Below the pieces are notes generated by a model. The model made no database searches. It worked only from the letters and a program-made list of their open reading frames with translations, and was not told where the DNA came from. From Kondoa malvinella (Eukaryota > Basidiomycota > Agaricostilbomycetes > Agaricostilbales > Kondoaceae), in NCBI GenBank assembly GCA_039545315.1, contig BCIM01000004.1, positions 584,643 through 648,642 on the forward strand: a DNA stretch of 64,000 bases, in the 5' to 3' direction. A program made the translations under genes and the position numbers. How positions within the stretch are numbered: position 1 is the stretch's first letter; the number at the start of each line of letters is the position of its first letter. This document shows, in pieces, positions 10,269-22,361 of the stretch.

Positions 10269-11627
10269 ATGTCCATCTTGCTCTACAGCTGTCTAGGCGC
10301 TCTCACAGCCGTCTATCTATCCAGCATCATGTTCTCCAGCAAAAAGTTACGCGTACAAAGCCTGGTCAATATTTAGTTTCTCGCGAAATTGCTTGCTTGC
10401 AAATTGACGCCTTGTTTGAACAGCATTGCTGTATTCCGGGAGGCTCGCAAGGTCTTGGATTGGCCGTCGCGTGTCAGCTTGCTGCAAGAGGGGCTCATGT
10501 GACGCTCATGGCGAGAACGCAGTCGAAATTAGACGCTGCTGTCGAGCAAGTCAAGGTGAGTCTCTTCCGTCCCAAGGTGGGCTATAAGGGCTGAAGAAAC
10601 AACCAAGACACATTCTGTCGATGCATCGCAGCGTATACAAGCGGTATCAGTAGATTTGACCGACCCAGCTTCATGCAATCAAGCATTCGATAAAGCAGAA
10701 GAGCTACAAGATCGACCTGTAGATCTGCTCATCAGCTGCGTTGGTGGAGCGGGCCCTTGTCTAGGCTTGTTCGAGGACCTGTCGCCGGATCAATTGCGTA
10801 CTGGAATGGATACGAATTACTTTGCGACTCTTTGGCCTGTTCGGGTACGCTTTGCTCTCTGCACAGCGAGTTATAGCTGATGAATGGATGCAGGAAGCGG
10901 TCAAACGTATGATTGCACAAAAAGTAAAGGGAAAGATAGTCCTGGTCTCGTCACTCGTGGGATTCTTCTCTTTCGTTGGCTATGCTGGATATTCGCCTGC
11001 CAAATTTGCTCTGCGAGGTATGCACCTGTATCTGCCTCACGAGTTTTGGTCTAATGAGATCGTTACAGGTCTGGCGGACACTTTGCGAAACGAGTTGCGC
11101 ATGCATGATATATCAGTGCACTGCTACTTTCCCGCTACTATCCTTAGTCGTTCGTACTCATGTTCGAGATTTGGTCAGGCTAATATATGATACTTTAGCT
11201 GGCTTTGATGAAGAAGAGAAGGTTAAACCAGCTCTGACCAAAAAGATAGAGGGTGCTGAGTGAGCTTATCTGTGTACTCGCGCTGCTCTGTCTGACTTGC
11301 CTCAGCGATGGTCAAACACCCGAAGTCTGTGCTACGAAATTGCTGCGAGGTACGTCAATATTCCGTCGCAAGAGTTATTGCCTAACGCCACAGCAGGGCT
11401 CGATAACGGCAACTACATCATCACATCAGACATAGTCGGAGACTTGTTTCGAACCAGCATGCGCGGGATAGCGCCTTACAACAATCTAGCTGTTGACTTG
11501 TTCTGGTCTGCTATCGGGGCAGTGAGTGCTTTCCAGATTGGCTGATAAGAGCTGATCGTAAAGACAGATTGGGATACCGATTTGGAGGGCTATAGCAGAT
11601 CGAGAAGTGACTCGGCAGTCTTCATAG
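10269..11627 (+). CDS. TSC10: 3-ketodihydrosphingosine reductase
   Basis: The first exon encodes a hydrophobic N-terminus (MSILLYSCLGALTAVYLSSI) that would anchor the enzyme in the ER. The second begins with the SDR cofactor loop GGSQGLGLAVACQLAARGAH. Later exons contain TLMARTQSKLDAA, VDLLISCVGGAGP, the DTNYFATLWPV helix, the catalytic segment KIVLVSSLVGFF, and YSPAKFALRG with the YxxxK pair. GLADTLRNELRMHDI follows. The C-terminus (DIVGDLFRTSMRGIAPYNNL) is typical of Tsc10/KDSR. The enzyme reduces 3-ketodihydrosphingosine to dihydrosphingosine with NADPH, the second step of sphingolipid synthesis. At least seven exons join in phase. Stop TAG 11625-11627. Confidence 0.92.
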
Positions 11628-12133
11628 AACATGCAATGCCTCACGGTTGAACATAATAGATGGCAGCACATTACATCTGGCACATACATACGCTTCTGTA
11701 GTTGCAGGCACCCTTAATTTATCCGTTTGGGCCTAGATGATGGATAGAGTCAAAGTGAAAAACCGGACGGCTTCGAGGCTGCGAAAGGCCTAGATTGAGC
11801 AGAGTAAGCTGACCCTGGATCATGCAACATTATGGGACGTGAGCCTCTACGCGCGGATGTAGATACCTCGCTGTCTGCCTAGGCAAAAGAGGATAGAAAA
11901 ACGCCAAGGCCACTTAACGTCGGTGAGATCGGGAGCAAAGAGAGAGCAAAAGCAGGGAAGCAACTGGAAAGAAGCGCCGCGCGAGCTTGCTTCCAAATTC
12001 GACCGAGCAGCGCAAACCGGTCAAAATGACTTGCAGAACGCGCCAATTCGCTTGCTGTACGACGACATTGTATATCAAAATGAATGGTATCTGACCACAA
12101 TACTGTACAACCCAAAATTGCACCGAAAGCTGA
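11628..12133. other. Intergenic, convergent gap
   Basis: Lies between the 3' ends of TSC10 and the bHLH gene. No supported coding sequence, repeat or RNA gene was seen. Confidence 0.4.
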
Positions 12134-12955
12134 TTACTGATGCCACGAATTGCCTTGCTGTCGCGCTTTGACTTGTTCCATCCGCAGTTTCAGACTTTCT
12201 CGCTGCTTCTCCAGTTGGTTTAGATAGTCGACAGCTACTATCTTTAGCCAATGAACAAAGGGAGGAGAAAAGGCTTCGACTGACTATGCTGTAATACGAT
12301 ACCCTCGCTTTTCGATACTTGGCCCTTGGTAAGTCTTTTGCTAGGCTTGTTATCAGCTTCTTCTGCTTTCTTGCCCTTCTTGCTTTTTTGAATGTCCGCC
12401 TCTTCTTCATCCATTGCTTCTCGTAGGGAAGGCACAATCAAGCACAACGCTTCGTAAGATTGACGAATGCCCGCTCGTCTACGTTTCTCTGAATCGACGT
12501 GATTCGCTTTCCGCTGTTCTTTCGTCAAGATAGGTTGAGCTACGGTAGGCGTGTGGGAAGAGTTCGACGCTTGCGGGCTGTCTTCATCAGCTGGTGAGTC
12601 TTTAGGCGGACTAAGCGCGGTTCCAGGCAGGTAGAAGGGAATAGAGCCATCATAAGGGAGTTCTGTTGGTGAAGGGACACCCGTAGGCAGGGCAAGTTCG
12701 CTCAATCGAGGTGTAGGTCGATGTATCGAGTCAGGCTGTATGGTCGCTGAAGAGGCTTGCGGTTGTATTGCGCCTTTGGTAGCGACAGACAGTAGCCAGC
12801 TATTTTGCGTGTGACATATGAAATTCTGCCCAATCACATGGAAATCTCGCTTGAGAGACTGACTTTGACAACTCTAGCTCTTGATTTCTGAGCCTTTGTC
12901 TTCTCGCATTGTCATCCTCTTGCTCTTCGCGCGTGACGGGTCGTGAGGCTTGCAT
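12134..12955 (-). CDS. bHLH transcription factor
   Basis: Three exons. Exon 1 starts at ATG 12955 (MQASRPVTREEQEDDNARRQ). Exon 2 has a Pro/Ser-rich region and the basic helix NHVDSEKRRRAGIRQSYEAL, with the His/Glu/Arg residues that contact E-box DNA, then CLIVPSLREA. A long charged loop (DIQKSKKGKKAEEADNKPSK) separates helix 1 from helix 2. Helix 2 spans the last intron: SKSEGIVLQH joins to IAVDYLNQLEKQRESLKLRM, which continues as a short leucine-zipper-like coil. Both introns use GTCAGT donors (complement at 12858-12863 and 12279-12284). The exon 2 acceptor is inferred. It is probably a nuclear regulator related to Ino4/Nuc-1-type bHLH proteins; targets are unknown. Confidence 0.85.
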
Positions 12956-13164
12956 CGTTGCACGCAGATGAACCAAATAGGCAAAGTTGGGCGCGGCCTT
13001 GAGGGACTTATGTCAAAGCAGATGCTACATATGATCAGCCTGCTACCATACTCCTTGCTTTACAGCATTGTTTCTTTCCCGCTTTCCGCCTCTAGGTCCA
13101 GCTGAAAATCCATCTACCCTGTCATCACGCTTCTCATGCCTTGCCTTCTCTCTTCCAAGCAGCA

Positions 13165-13623
13165 ATGTCACTCGAAGCCTCCCTCCGACTCAACCAGCAA
13201 CCCAGCTTTCTTCCCGAAGAAGAGCACCTCTTCTACACTTTTAGCGCTGAGCGGAAGACCGCGGCGAAGGTCTACTTATCATCCCACGCTATTGAGAACA
13301 TTGATTGCGTTGTATATGCTGATTATGATGCTGTAGAAGCAGACGTCGAATACGGCATAAGGGATGGGAAGGGCGGCGAATGGTAGACCGGAATGGGTCG
13401 TTCCTCTATACGGTACGCTCTGGTACGAGGTATAAGAGTGTCGCTAGACGTAGTACCAGCCAAGGATGGACCAGATGCTGAAGAGGCGTTGTTTAGGGAA
13501 GAAGGAAAGATGAGGATGAGGATGTTGAGCGAGAAGCATTGTTTCGTCGTGTCGGTTACTGTTGGAGAAAGACATCAGACCTTTACTTTCTTCTTTGGTG
13601 AATCTCTCCTGTCGAAGTATTAG
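13165..13623 (+). CDS. Hypothetical protein with an in-frame TAG or disturbed frame
   Basis: ATG 13165 opens a convincing frame (MSLEASLRLNQQPSFLPEEE, then YLSSHAIENIDCVVYADYDA) that reaches TAG at 13384-13386. The same frame continues open beyond the stop to 13623 (VVPAKDGPDAEEALFREEGK, then HCFVVSVTVGERHQTFTFFF). Just after the stop a different frame gives RPEWVVPLYGTLWYEV, which looks more natural than the same-frame reading. No canonical intron bridges the stop in phase. Possible explanations are a frameshift (sequence error or pseudogene) or non-canonical splicing. No family recognised. Confidence 0.45.
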
Positions 13624-13822
13624 CTGGTCTGAGGTATCGTTTCTAAATTACACGCACGGCGAAGGGGCAGTAGCATAATGTAGACACTTTCAGACGTCCC
13701 GTTGGCCATCCAATGCATTATTGACATCATAATAATGAAGGGCCAAGCCAAAGACATTTTCATAGACTTCTTGGTGCATTGCGGCATGGAACGTTTAATC
13801 AACTCCTAACCTGCTGTCTTGA

Positions 13823-14691
13823 CTATTTCTTGGACGCCTTCTTCCCAAAACGGACTTGATTCGGTACCAACATTTTCGTCTCCGCAAATCGTTGTGCAAG
13901 ACTATCCATCTGCTCCTCATCCTTCTTCCCCTGTTCATGCTCCATGGATCTCGTCCGCTCCAAAGTCAAATAAGCAGTAGGCGGACTAGGACTAGCAGCA
14001 GAAGGAGATGATTGTCCATCCTGATCCATTTCTCGAGCTTTCCAATCCGGTCTAACGAGCGATACAGCTGCACCGTATTTCGCATAGAGGTCGTTTAGGC
14101 CTTTTGCAGGTAGGGAGAAATAGTACTGTCAGTTTCGAATTCTTCGCGATCAGACTATGCTGAATGCGAATACTTGGACTGACTGTTTTAGGGTATTGAT
14201 GCGCGTCTATAAGATGTAGCCGACGCGTTTTAGGTGTTTTGAAATTCCGCTTGCATGAAAGTTCGAAACATTTGAACTACTGCCAATCAGCTACTACAGT
14301 TGGAGCGAGGGTGGATACATACAATCTTATCCCCTCTATCGGCCTTGACAGCGACAAGGGGATCGTGACATTCGCTGAAGTGTAGGTTCATGAATCGTTC
14401 ATCGGGGAAGATCTTGTTGCACCCTGTTGTAGTGCAATGGAAAGCGTGGTGTGAGGTATGGTGCGCATCTAGAGCTGAAGAAGTGTCGAATATAGATGGT
14501 TTAGAGACTGAGCAGGTAGGTGGAAGTGAGCACGAGTAAGAAGTAGCTCTGTCCGTCATATCAACGATAAGCACAAGCGCGCGATACTTTGAGCAGACTG
14601 ACAAGGGAGGATAGTCTGTCCTCGTAGTCTTTGATGTTTCGTCTTCGGATCCGCTCGAACTCGTTGAAAGCGCTCTCTTCTGACGGTACAT
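13823..14691 (-). CDS. C2H2 zinc finger protein of the ZNF511 type
   Basis: Exon 1 starts at ATG 14691 (MYRQKRALSTSSSGSEDETS). After a GTCAGT-donor intron (donor complement at 14597-14602) comes the zinc-finger region: LDAHHTSHHAFHCTTTGCNK, IFPDERFMNLHFSECHDPLV, then CKRNFKTPKTRRLHLIDAHQ and YPKQYYFSLP. This order, with the HxxECHDPL segment and the final finger ending HQYPKxYxF, matches ZNF511. The C-terminal tail is Ser/Pro-rich and ends FGKKASKK. ZNF511 proteins are poorly characterised nuclear proteins. The gene is divergent from VPS5, with about 160 bp between starts. Confidence 0.82.
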
Positions 14692-14849
14692 GCGTAGTCG
14701 ACACACTTAAGACACTGCCAGAGTGGTGGAAGTACATCAGCATTGAAGCCAAAGCGTATCCAAACTGCTCTGACCTTCTACCAGGTGTTCTCTCTTTGTC
14801 TGTGCGACGAACAGATACCCGATCTCAAGCAGCGCCTCTATGTGCCAGA

Positions 14850-16969
14850 ATGAATAGCGACGCAGATTTCGATGATCTGCTAAGGTCTTCAGGCTCTTCA
14901 AGGGCGCCGTTACCCTCTGCTTCGTTGTATACCAGTGAATCCGACGACTTGGGCTTTCAATCGAATCCGTTTGCCGACTTGGAATCTTCAGCTTATCAGT
15001 CCAAGCCTTATGCAGCGTACGAGGAAAAGCGAAACTCTGCGCCGGCGTCACCTGTTGAAGAAAAGAGGCAACCATTGCCAGAATTAGCTGCAAACAGCCC
15101 TCGAACTCGCGCCTATTCCGTGTCGAGCAGCACTGGCAGTGCGAAAGCAGCTAGTCCGACAGTCGCATCACGCACAAGGACAGTCTCGAATGCCACGAAT
15201 GGATCCTTCGAATCGCCAAAGAGACCTGCTGAACTCAAGGCTAGCGCGTCGTATACTTCCAATGCCTCTATAGGCTCGCCTGCATCTTCAGGCTTTGATT
15301 CAGCCAACAACACTGGTCAATACGATGCATTAGTGTCTCCGCTTGCCGAGGAAAGCAAACGAGAGGAGCAGCTCAGTCTAGATGCTCGATTAGCTGGTAT
15401 CGAACAGCCCTCTTCTGCTGCATCTACAGCGCCCTCTACTCCTTCTATCCCAGCTACACCTATAGAAGAGGAACCATCACTGAAATCGAGGTCTTCTCGA
15501 TCGTCCTTGTCAACACCGTCTTTCGATATACCCGCACCACGACAAGAAGCAGATAACGCTTCCGTCCATACTACCTCCAACTCTATCAAAACAGTTGGGC
15601 TCTCTTCACATGCATCCAACTCGACCGCCTCCCTGCATTCCAACATCACTGAACAAGCACCAGCATTCACAACCGTCAATACAGAAGGTCGACCTTCTTT
15701 CCTCATCACCGTTTCCGATCCTCAAAAAGTCGGTTCAGATATAACAGCCTCGGCACATACAGTCTACACCATTCGTTCCGTCTCTTCTTCCGCTCCGAAC
15801 GCACCTCGTACCGTCCTCAGGCGATTTCGAGACTTCCTATGGTTGTACGATACGCTGTCGACCAACAATCCTGGATGTATTATCCCTCCTCCACCAGAGA
15901 AGCATGCTTTGGGAAGGTTTGGTGAATTGTTTGTTGAAGCGAGGAGGAAAGCTTTGCAAGTGTTTGTAGGCAAAGTGGCTGCTCATCCCATGTTATGGAA
16001 CGACCCGGATTTCAAAATGTTTTTGGAGAGCGAGACCTTTGCTATTGATGTATGCCTACTTCTGTTCCGTATCGAATTTAGCTCATTGTTGTCTTAGATC
16101 AAGCACCGCGCACCACCAGCAACAACTCCCTCAACACCTTCATTCTCACCATCCTTCTTACCCGGTATCCTCACAGGTGTCCCACGCTTTGTCGAAACGG
16201 ATGAATTCTTTTCAGCTCGCCAAGCTCAAATCACAGCTCTAGAACCTTCCCTACGCACATTGACCAATTCTTTCCACCTCGTTTCTAAAGCTCGAGCTAC
16301 CCTATCTACTTCAATAGGCGAACTAGCATCTTCCGTAGCGGATTTAGAAAGTTGTTCTTTATCTGCACCGGCAAAAAAAGCGCTCGAAGGTCTAGAAGGT
16401 CTACAGAGTCGGCTCAGAGTGCTGGAAGAGAATGGTTCAGTTGGATTAGAGAGCACTTTGGCGAGCATTAGCGATTCTTGGGTTAGGTTGAGCAGTAATT
16501 CGATGAAGGGTGTTTTGGCCGCTCGAGTGAGGTGTTGGACTGCCTGGCAGAAACAGCTGGGCGTCATCAAGAACGTGCGGATCACTCTAGAAAAGAGGAA
16601 GAATCAGGGTCTAGTGTTGCAGGGTTCGATGGCTGAATTGGTCGAGGCTGAACGGAGAGCGGAAGAATTGAAGAGAGAGTATGAGGATGTGACGAAGTTG
16701 ATCAAGTCGGAGATGGTCAGGTTTGAGATCGAAAAGGTTGACGATTTCAGGCTAGCGTTGGCAGAATACGTCGATGGCTTGTGCAAGAAGCAGGAGGAGG
16801 TGCGTCCAGCCTCGCAGGTCTGAACAGAGCTGACTTAATTGCACAGGTTTCCAAAGCTTGGGACACGTATAAAGAGCTCGTGCAGAACGTTATGGGCAAG
16901 AATCCGGCAGCGCAACTAGCGCAGGCACAAACGAATGGTCAAAATAGTGGCGCAAACAATGTACAATAG
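14850..16969 (+). CDS. VPS5: Retromer sorting nexin Vps5 (SNX1/2)
   Basis: Three exons (14850-16049, 16098-16799, 16847-16969) give about 674 residues. The first ~270 are Ser/Pro-rich and disordered (MNSDADFDDLLRSSG). A PX domain follows at about 280-395 (RPSFLITVSDPQKV, then RTVLRRFRDFLWLYDTLSTN, IIPPPPEKHALGRF and FVEARRKALQVFVGKVAAHP). It contains the RRFRDF and PPPPEK motifs that bind phosphatidylinositol 3-phosphate. A BAR-type coiled coil fills the rest (FVETDEFFSARQAQI, then RAEELKREYEDVTKLIK). Vps5 dimerises with Vps17 on endosomes to tubulate membrane for retromer retrieval of receptors to the Golgi. I chose the start at the first ATG after which composition becomes uniform; an upstream in-frame extension exists but overlaps the divergent gene. 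Confidence 0.93.
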
Positions 16970-17035
16970 GATGGGCGTGCTGCCAATTTTTCAGATTTGA
17001 CAATATGTCTATCTCATACTTTTATTTGAATCGAT

Positions 17036-18642
17036 CTAGACCGACAAGATGACCTGGTGAGCTGGGTTGGCAGACTTCTCAGCCGGCGAGTCGAAGATGT
17101 TGATGTTCCAGATTGGGTCGTTCTGTTTTTGAAGAGCATAGACATCAGCCTATCGATTTTGCAGCTGACGGGACTGCAGACTTACAGCGGTGATCGGAGT
17201 GTTGAAGCGTGCAGGCTTGGTCTGACCGAATTCGCAGAGCTTGTCGTAGGCCTTTTGAGAGATCTCGACAGACTGGAAGTTCTCGGCAATGCGCTTGTCG
17301 GTGACCGACTTGGGAATGGTAGATGCGCCTCGCTTGTTGACCCAGGAGAGGAGAAGCTGAGCTGGGGTGCAACCTTCGTCTGCGGCCAATTGTTGAACAA
17401 CTGGCTCGGTGACCAAAAGTGGTTCGCCAACTGAAACAGTCATAAGCTTTTTTTACTCTTTGGTAGTGCGCGATCCAACAAACTCATATTGTTCCCGAAG
17501 GACGAGTAGCCAGTCAAGTGAATGTTGTGCTTCTTGGCAAAGTCAAGCAATTCCTGATCCTGGAGACGGACATGCATCTCGACCTGGTTGACTTCAGGAG
17601 TTTGGCCAGTACCGTCAATCAAAGCCTTGAGGTGCTTGGCGGTGTGGTTGGAAACACCGACGGCACGACTGCTACGAGTTAGATAGGCTGATTATACATT
17701 GAAGATTTTACTTACGCCTTCTTTTTGTCAAGCTTGGTCATGGCTTCCCAAGTCTGGACAATAGAGATAGAGTCATCAATGTCCGAAACCTTCTTGCCAC
17801 CTTCTTCAGTAGTAGGGAATAGGTCCTTGTGCGGGTTGGCGCCAGAAGCCTTCTTGAAGCTAAAACGATACAAAATCAACAGTTTATTCCCAAATCATTT
17901 CATTCAATAACACTCACCTGACCGGGAAGTGCACTAAATATCTGTAGAACTAAGTATAAATAAGATTAAGAGTTCGAATGAGAAAAGAACAAACAGATCG
18001 AGGTATTCGAGCTGAAGTTCAGCTAAAGTGTCGTCAAGAGCAGCAGCGACATCAACAGGCTGGTGCTGAGAGTTCCAGAGCTGGGGAAGAACAGATGAAT
18101 ACCTCCTCACGCTTGATATCGGTTGCTACGTACTTTGCTCGTGATGAAGACGTCCTCACGCTTGATGCCAGCAGCTTTCAGACCTTCTTTGATACCTTCT
18201 CCGCATTCGACTTGGTTTCCGCTACAAGGGTACCTCAATGCCTGGTATGGGGCCACGCTGGTAGTGCTTACTAGACCTTGGCCAAATCAAGGTGACGGTA
18301 CCTGTATTCAATCCTCAGCTCTGTCCCGTGACGAAAGGCATTAGACACACCCTTGCTTGAAGGCCTCGATGACGGCAGCTTTGACCTGACCAGGGGCTGA
18401 TTGCCAGGTTCTGTAAGTGATGAGCAAATAGTCTTTGATGTTTTCAAATATCTGAACAAACCCGAAACCAATGGCTGTGCGACGAAGGATGAGCAGCGCT
18501 CTTCTCGTTAGACGGCGGCAGAGACCAACCTGGGATAGAGGCACCGCCTGAGAGCTGACGAACGTAAAAGACAGCCAGATCAGCTGCAGCACCGAGGCAG
18601 GAGCGCAACGAGACTCACAGTGAAGGTTTTTCCGCTAGACAT
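17036..18642 (-). CDS. Aldo/keto reductase
   Basis: About nine short exons. The start is MSSGKTFT, then LSGGASIPAIGFGTWQSAPG, YRHLDLAKVYGNQ (catalytic Asp and Tyr), REDVFITSK plus LWNSQHQPVD (catalytic Lys), and LEYLDLF followed by a VHFPVSFKKASG segment (catalytic His). Next are ARAVGVSNHTAKHLKALI, QVEMHVRLQDQELLDFAKKH and GYSSFGNN. The NADP-binding end reads TIPKSVTDKRIAENFQSVEI, with K, S and R contacts. The enzyme probably reduces aldehydes or ketones with NADPH in the cytosol (GCY1/YPR1-like). The physiological substrate is unknown. Exon 1 is only 24 coding bases and several exons are very small. Confidence 0.9.
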
Positions 18643-18782
18643 GATATTTGTGAGTGGATGTATGAGAAAAAGTGCAGCAGCAGCGATGTCGATGACGATA
18701 TTTTTGGCTTAAGTCATGTGGAACAGTCTAGGTGCTCTTGAATAAGCTCCGCAACCACGTGTGATCGCTCTACTGCATAATG

Positions 18783-21345
18783 CTATTGTACTTTTCCTCT
18801 TTCTCTGTGGTATAGCCCTGCCCAAATAATGATAGTCCATGATTTCACTGAGGCCTACAACGATCGCGAGCATAGACATCAGTTTGAACCATTACTTGTG
18901 GCCTATGGACTCACAAATCCCTGACCGAAGTCGAAAGCAAGCTCTCTGACCCTCGAGACAAACTCTTCCACCTACACGACAGTCAGCCAAGCTCTCGAAA
19001 CGACATGAGACACTAACCTATGCGGCGGTACAAACTCGTTTGGCTCTTCACCCTCCTGCAGCTGCGGCTCATGGTAATACTCTTCCGATGCGACATCAAA
19101 CCCTTCTTGTACTTGTGCCAATTCGCTCTGAGTAGCAGAAGGGACGTTCGGCTGCGGCGGTGGAGGTTTCGCAAATGCTGCTGTCAAGCTGGATGGACCT
19201 CTGTATGACGAAGAAGGTATACGAGATGATGGAGTGAAGAGTTCTTCTGATGACAGAATATGGGGCTGGGCGCTTGTTGGAGCAATCGGCGTCCCGTCTT
19301 GTTTGGCAAACCCATTTGTGCGAGACAACGACATGCTGGCAGCGTGTTCTGTAGCTTGACGTAATTGTTCAGAAATCTGGTTCCGATGAGAGCTCTTCTT
19401 TTTGCTGCTCTGCCTATTCGGTACGCGTAGAGGTGGGACGAGAAGACCTTCTCCATCCGGCACTGAGGTCTTTTGCTCCAATGCAAGGTTCTCATAATCT
19501 GAACGTCGACGCATTGCGATCGCTATCGGCACTGAGCGAGCTTCCATGTTGATCGGCGTGAAAGCAGGAGAAGATGTTCTTGACGTGCCAGAGCCTGCAG
19601 GTGACAAAGTAGCCTCAAAGATATCGTTTAGAGGTGTTTGACGCCCGTCTCTGTTCTTCCTGCACCCTGCTCGATGTGATGGGGCGTCACTGCCAAGTAA
19701 TTGACGTAGTTTCTGAGTCTGTTCATTGCTGGCGGCGGAAAGAGCAGACCGAATCTGCGAAGGCTGCGTCTTCTGATAGGCTTCTTCGAGCGAAGCGATC
19801 TGGTCTGCGGCCGAAAGATCGTCCAGCGACTTGTCTGGATCTGTCGAATCATCTCCTTCGTGCTCTGGTGCATCGTCGTCCTCTTCCATCTCTTCATCTA
19901 GCGCAAACATCGTATCGTCTGAGGAGCAGCGTCTACATGAGCTTTACGTAAAGCAGATACGCGACCAAGCGCACCTTGTTCTCGACTCATATGCGAAGCA
20001 GTAGACGCAATCGAGCTCTGACTAGGACTGACACCCAATTGAGGCTGCTCTTCGGCCTGTTCCGGAACAAGAAAAGTGACCTTCTTCGCACTAGTCGGCG
20101 TGGGCGGTTCCTGCTCTCCCTCTTCGTCCGCTTTAGCAGCATCTTTCTCTTCTGCTTCTCGCCTTATCTCCGCTGCACGCTCAGAAGCCGCCTTCTCCAT
20201 CCTGCGTAACCCTTGATCTATCGCCAATGAACTTGCTAAATCCAGGTTTGTGTGCGGATCTAGATCTGGCGGGATGTTGGATGGGAACGAGCCTTCCTCT
20301 GTTTTGCGAGGGGATAGCATTGGTCGAATAGGGTTAGAAACGGGCGAGGAAGGTGAAGAAGAACCAGCGAAACCTTTGACTATGCCTGCTCGTTGGGCAA
20401 GGATCTCTGCTTCTTCTTTGCTGCGTTGCGCAAAGAGATCTGAAGTTCGTCGCAAGGAAGCAATCTCTTTTTCTATGTTTAGACGATGCGCTCGAATAGC
20501 TTGGTCAACTTTGCTATGGATTGCTGCTAAGGTAGGGTTATGGCTGAGCAGTTCTTTCGGTCTTGATGCAGATGATGTACGTTGTGGAGAAGGTCGAGGT
20601 GAAACAGGTGGAGATTTGCTGCCCGAGGGCACTGGAATAGTGGACTCGACTGAAGAAGATTCCTTCTTGCCAGTAAGAATGAGTATGTCGAATGCTGAAG
20701 AGTAGGATGGATCTTGTTTGAGCTCTGAGGCCCTCCTCGCAGACTAGACAAACGTCTTAGCGCCGCTATGGATTTTACGTATTTCGAGCTTACTATCAAC
20801 GCGGGCGACAGAGCTATCCTGCCTGAGCTGGGCAGAGCCGTTTTGGACGAACCAGCAATGCTACGAGCCGTGACGGCCAGGGTAGTCGAGCAATTCAAAC
20901 ATCGCGTTATGCTGCATTTGTTCGAGCTTGTCTGGGTCGATATCAGGAAATCGTGCCTCTGTTTCGCACATCAGCAATACTCCAGCCTACATAGGGGCCA
21001 CCTTACTGCTTCCACAGGCTCGACGAGTTCGGCTAGCCGCGGTGCCTCTTCATGCGTAGTCGACGACAGGTTGGACAACAGCTGCTCGTCTTCTGGCTGA
21101 GCTTCGACATCTTGTACATGGAATTTGACATTCAAGCAAGGGCAGGATAGGCATTCAGCGGCCATTTGACAGAGACGTTCGATTTTGGGTATCAAATCCA
21201 AGTCACTGGCTGGCAATATCTCGCTCAAGGGCGTTTCTGCCAGAGCCTGATGGTATCAGAAGCACGCCGCTGTGTTGAGACAGCTAGGGTATCAAGTTTT
21301 TGTATCGGTGTAAGAGAGAATCACTCGCGGGCGAGAAGAAGTCAT
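18783..21345 (-). CDS. Conserved hypothetical protein with two Cys pairs and long disordered Ser-rich region
   Basis: Exons reconstructed on the minus strand start at ATG 21345 (MTSSRPR) and continue ALAETPLSEILPASDLDLIP, then KIERLCQMAAECLSCPCLNV. A second exon has KCSITRCLNCSTTLAV. The two Cys pairs (CxxC.C and CxxC) could bind zinc, as in Yippee/Mis18-like folds, but this is only a resemblance. A long polar region follows (KVDQAIRAHRLNIEKEIASL, PPDLDPHTNLDLASSLAIDQ). The C-terminus is FVPPHRLVEEFVSRVRELAF then SVKSWTIIIWAGLYHRE, ending at TAG 18783. One intron (19919-19947) appears to be only 29 nt. Function unknown. The join at the 3' part uses a GTGTCT donor. Exon edges are inferred from phase only. 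Confidence 0.68.
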
Positions 21346-21775
21346 GGCGATGTTTCAACAGGCAGTGTCATGAAAAGTCGATGGCGTACTCATGCAGATA
21401 CTCTCGTTACACGATCGGCTGCGCAAAGTCAGATTCGGTTCACCGCCTGCATGCGAGGTTGGCCTTCCCAAACCCCAATCTGTGCAAGTCTCTCTCGTGT
21501 CCATTTACTCTTCTACATGACCGCCGGAAAGTCCTTCCCTTGCGAACTCGGGCGTATTGTTGATGTCATTTATTGTTTCGTTGGTTGACCAAAGCGATGT
21601 AGTAATTACGAGTGTAGAGGTGTAGCCGTACAGATGAAGATGTCGTTACCGAAGAGTGAGAGCGCACAAAAGTAGCAGAAGACTGAAAGGAAAGGAAAGA
21701 TTTGCGGCCGATGGTGCAGCATGCGAAGCACTGGAATCGATTAATAAAGACACAAGCGGCATGCAAGAACGCTCA

Positions 21776-22361
21776 CTATACTGTGACGACCACCGGAGAA
21801 GGCGACCCTACTATCTCTGTATACTGACTGGCTGTGAAAACTGGAGTAGGCCCTCTGCAAATAGGATAAGTGTCTCTAATTTGCAGCTTGCAAGCAAGAG
21901 AACATACGCGACAGTCGTAGTGACAGTAGCTACCGTTCGCACAATCACTCCTGGCTGTTGTGGACCCGGGTTGTTCTGCTGCTGAGGTTGTTGCAGGCAT
22001 TCATTCGATCCACCGCTGGCAACTGTTTGCGGCATGGAAGTGCTATACAGCTAGTCAGATAGGTCTTCAGCTATTGATAGAAGGCATACGTTGTCAGTCC
22101 AGCACCGTCTGTCCACGTGAAAGCAAATTGCGTCCCCTCGCTTAGATTCACTGGCCAAGATATGGTATTGGCAGAAGTCTGCTGCAATGTAGAGAGCGTT
22201 TGGCCATTTGAATCTTGTACAGTGAGCTGATAAGGAGCTGTCGTCGGTAACCAGCTCAGAGTGACTGGATGACAAGCCTGATAATAGCTTGGGACGCTGA
22301 TGCTCTGACCATTGACTTGATAGAGCAAAGCGAGCGCTGAGAGCGTCGGTATTACGCGCAT
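21776..22361 (-). CDS. Small secreted protein
   Basis: ATG 22361 starts a signal peptide (MRVIPTLSALALLYQVNGQS). A beta-rich domain follows: ACHPVTLSWLPTTAPYQLTV, NGQTLSTLQQTSANTISWPV, TQFAFTWTDGAGL. This resembles the immunoglobulin-like modules found in many fungal secreted or GPI-anchored proteins. Two introns (GTATGC and GTATGT donors) lead to a Gln/Pro-rich linker (CLQQPQQQNNPGPQQPG) and a Val/Thr-rich end (RTVATVTTTVA, then SPSPVVVTV, TAG at 21776). No C-terminal hydrophobic anchor is seen, so it is probably secreted. The two Cys residues could pair. Function unknown. Confidence 0.75.

Noticed and set aside
15317..15709. Minus-strand 130-codon frame
   Set aside because: Lies antisense to the disordered Ser-rich N-terminal region of VPS5; shadow frame.
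18972..19030. Suspected off-phase 3' splice in the Cys-pair protein
   Set aside because: Resolved by a GTGTCT donor after FVPPHRL, which joins in phase to VEEFVSR.
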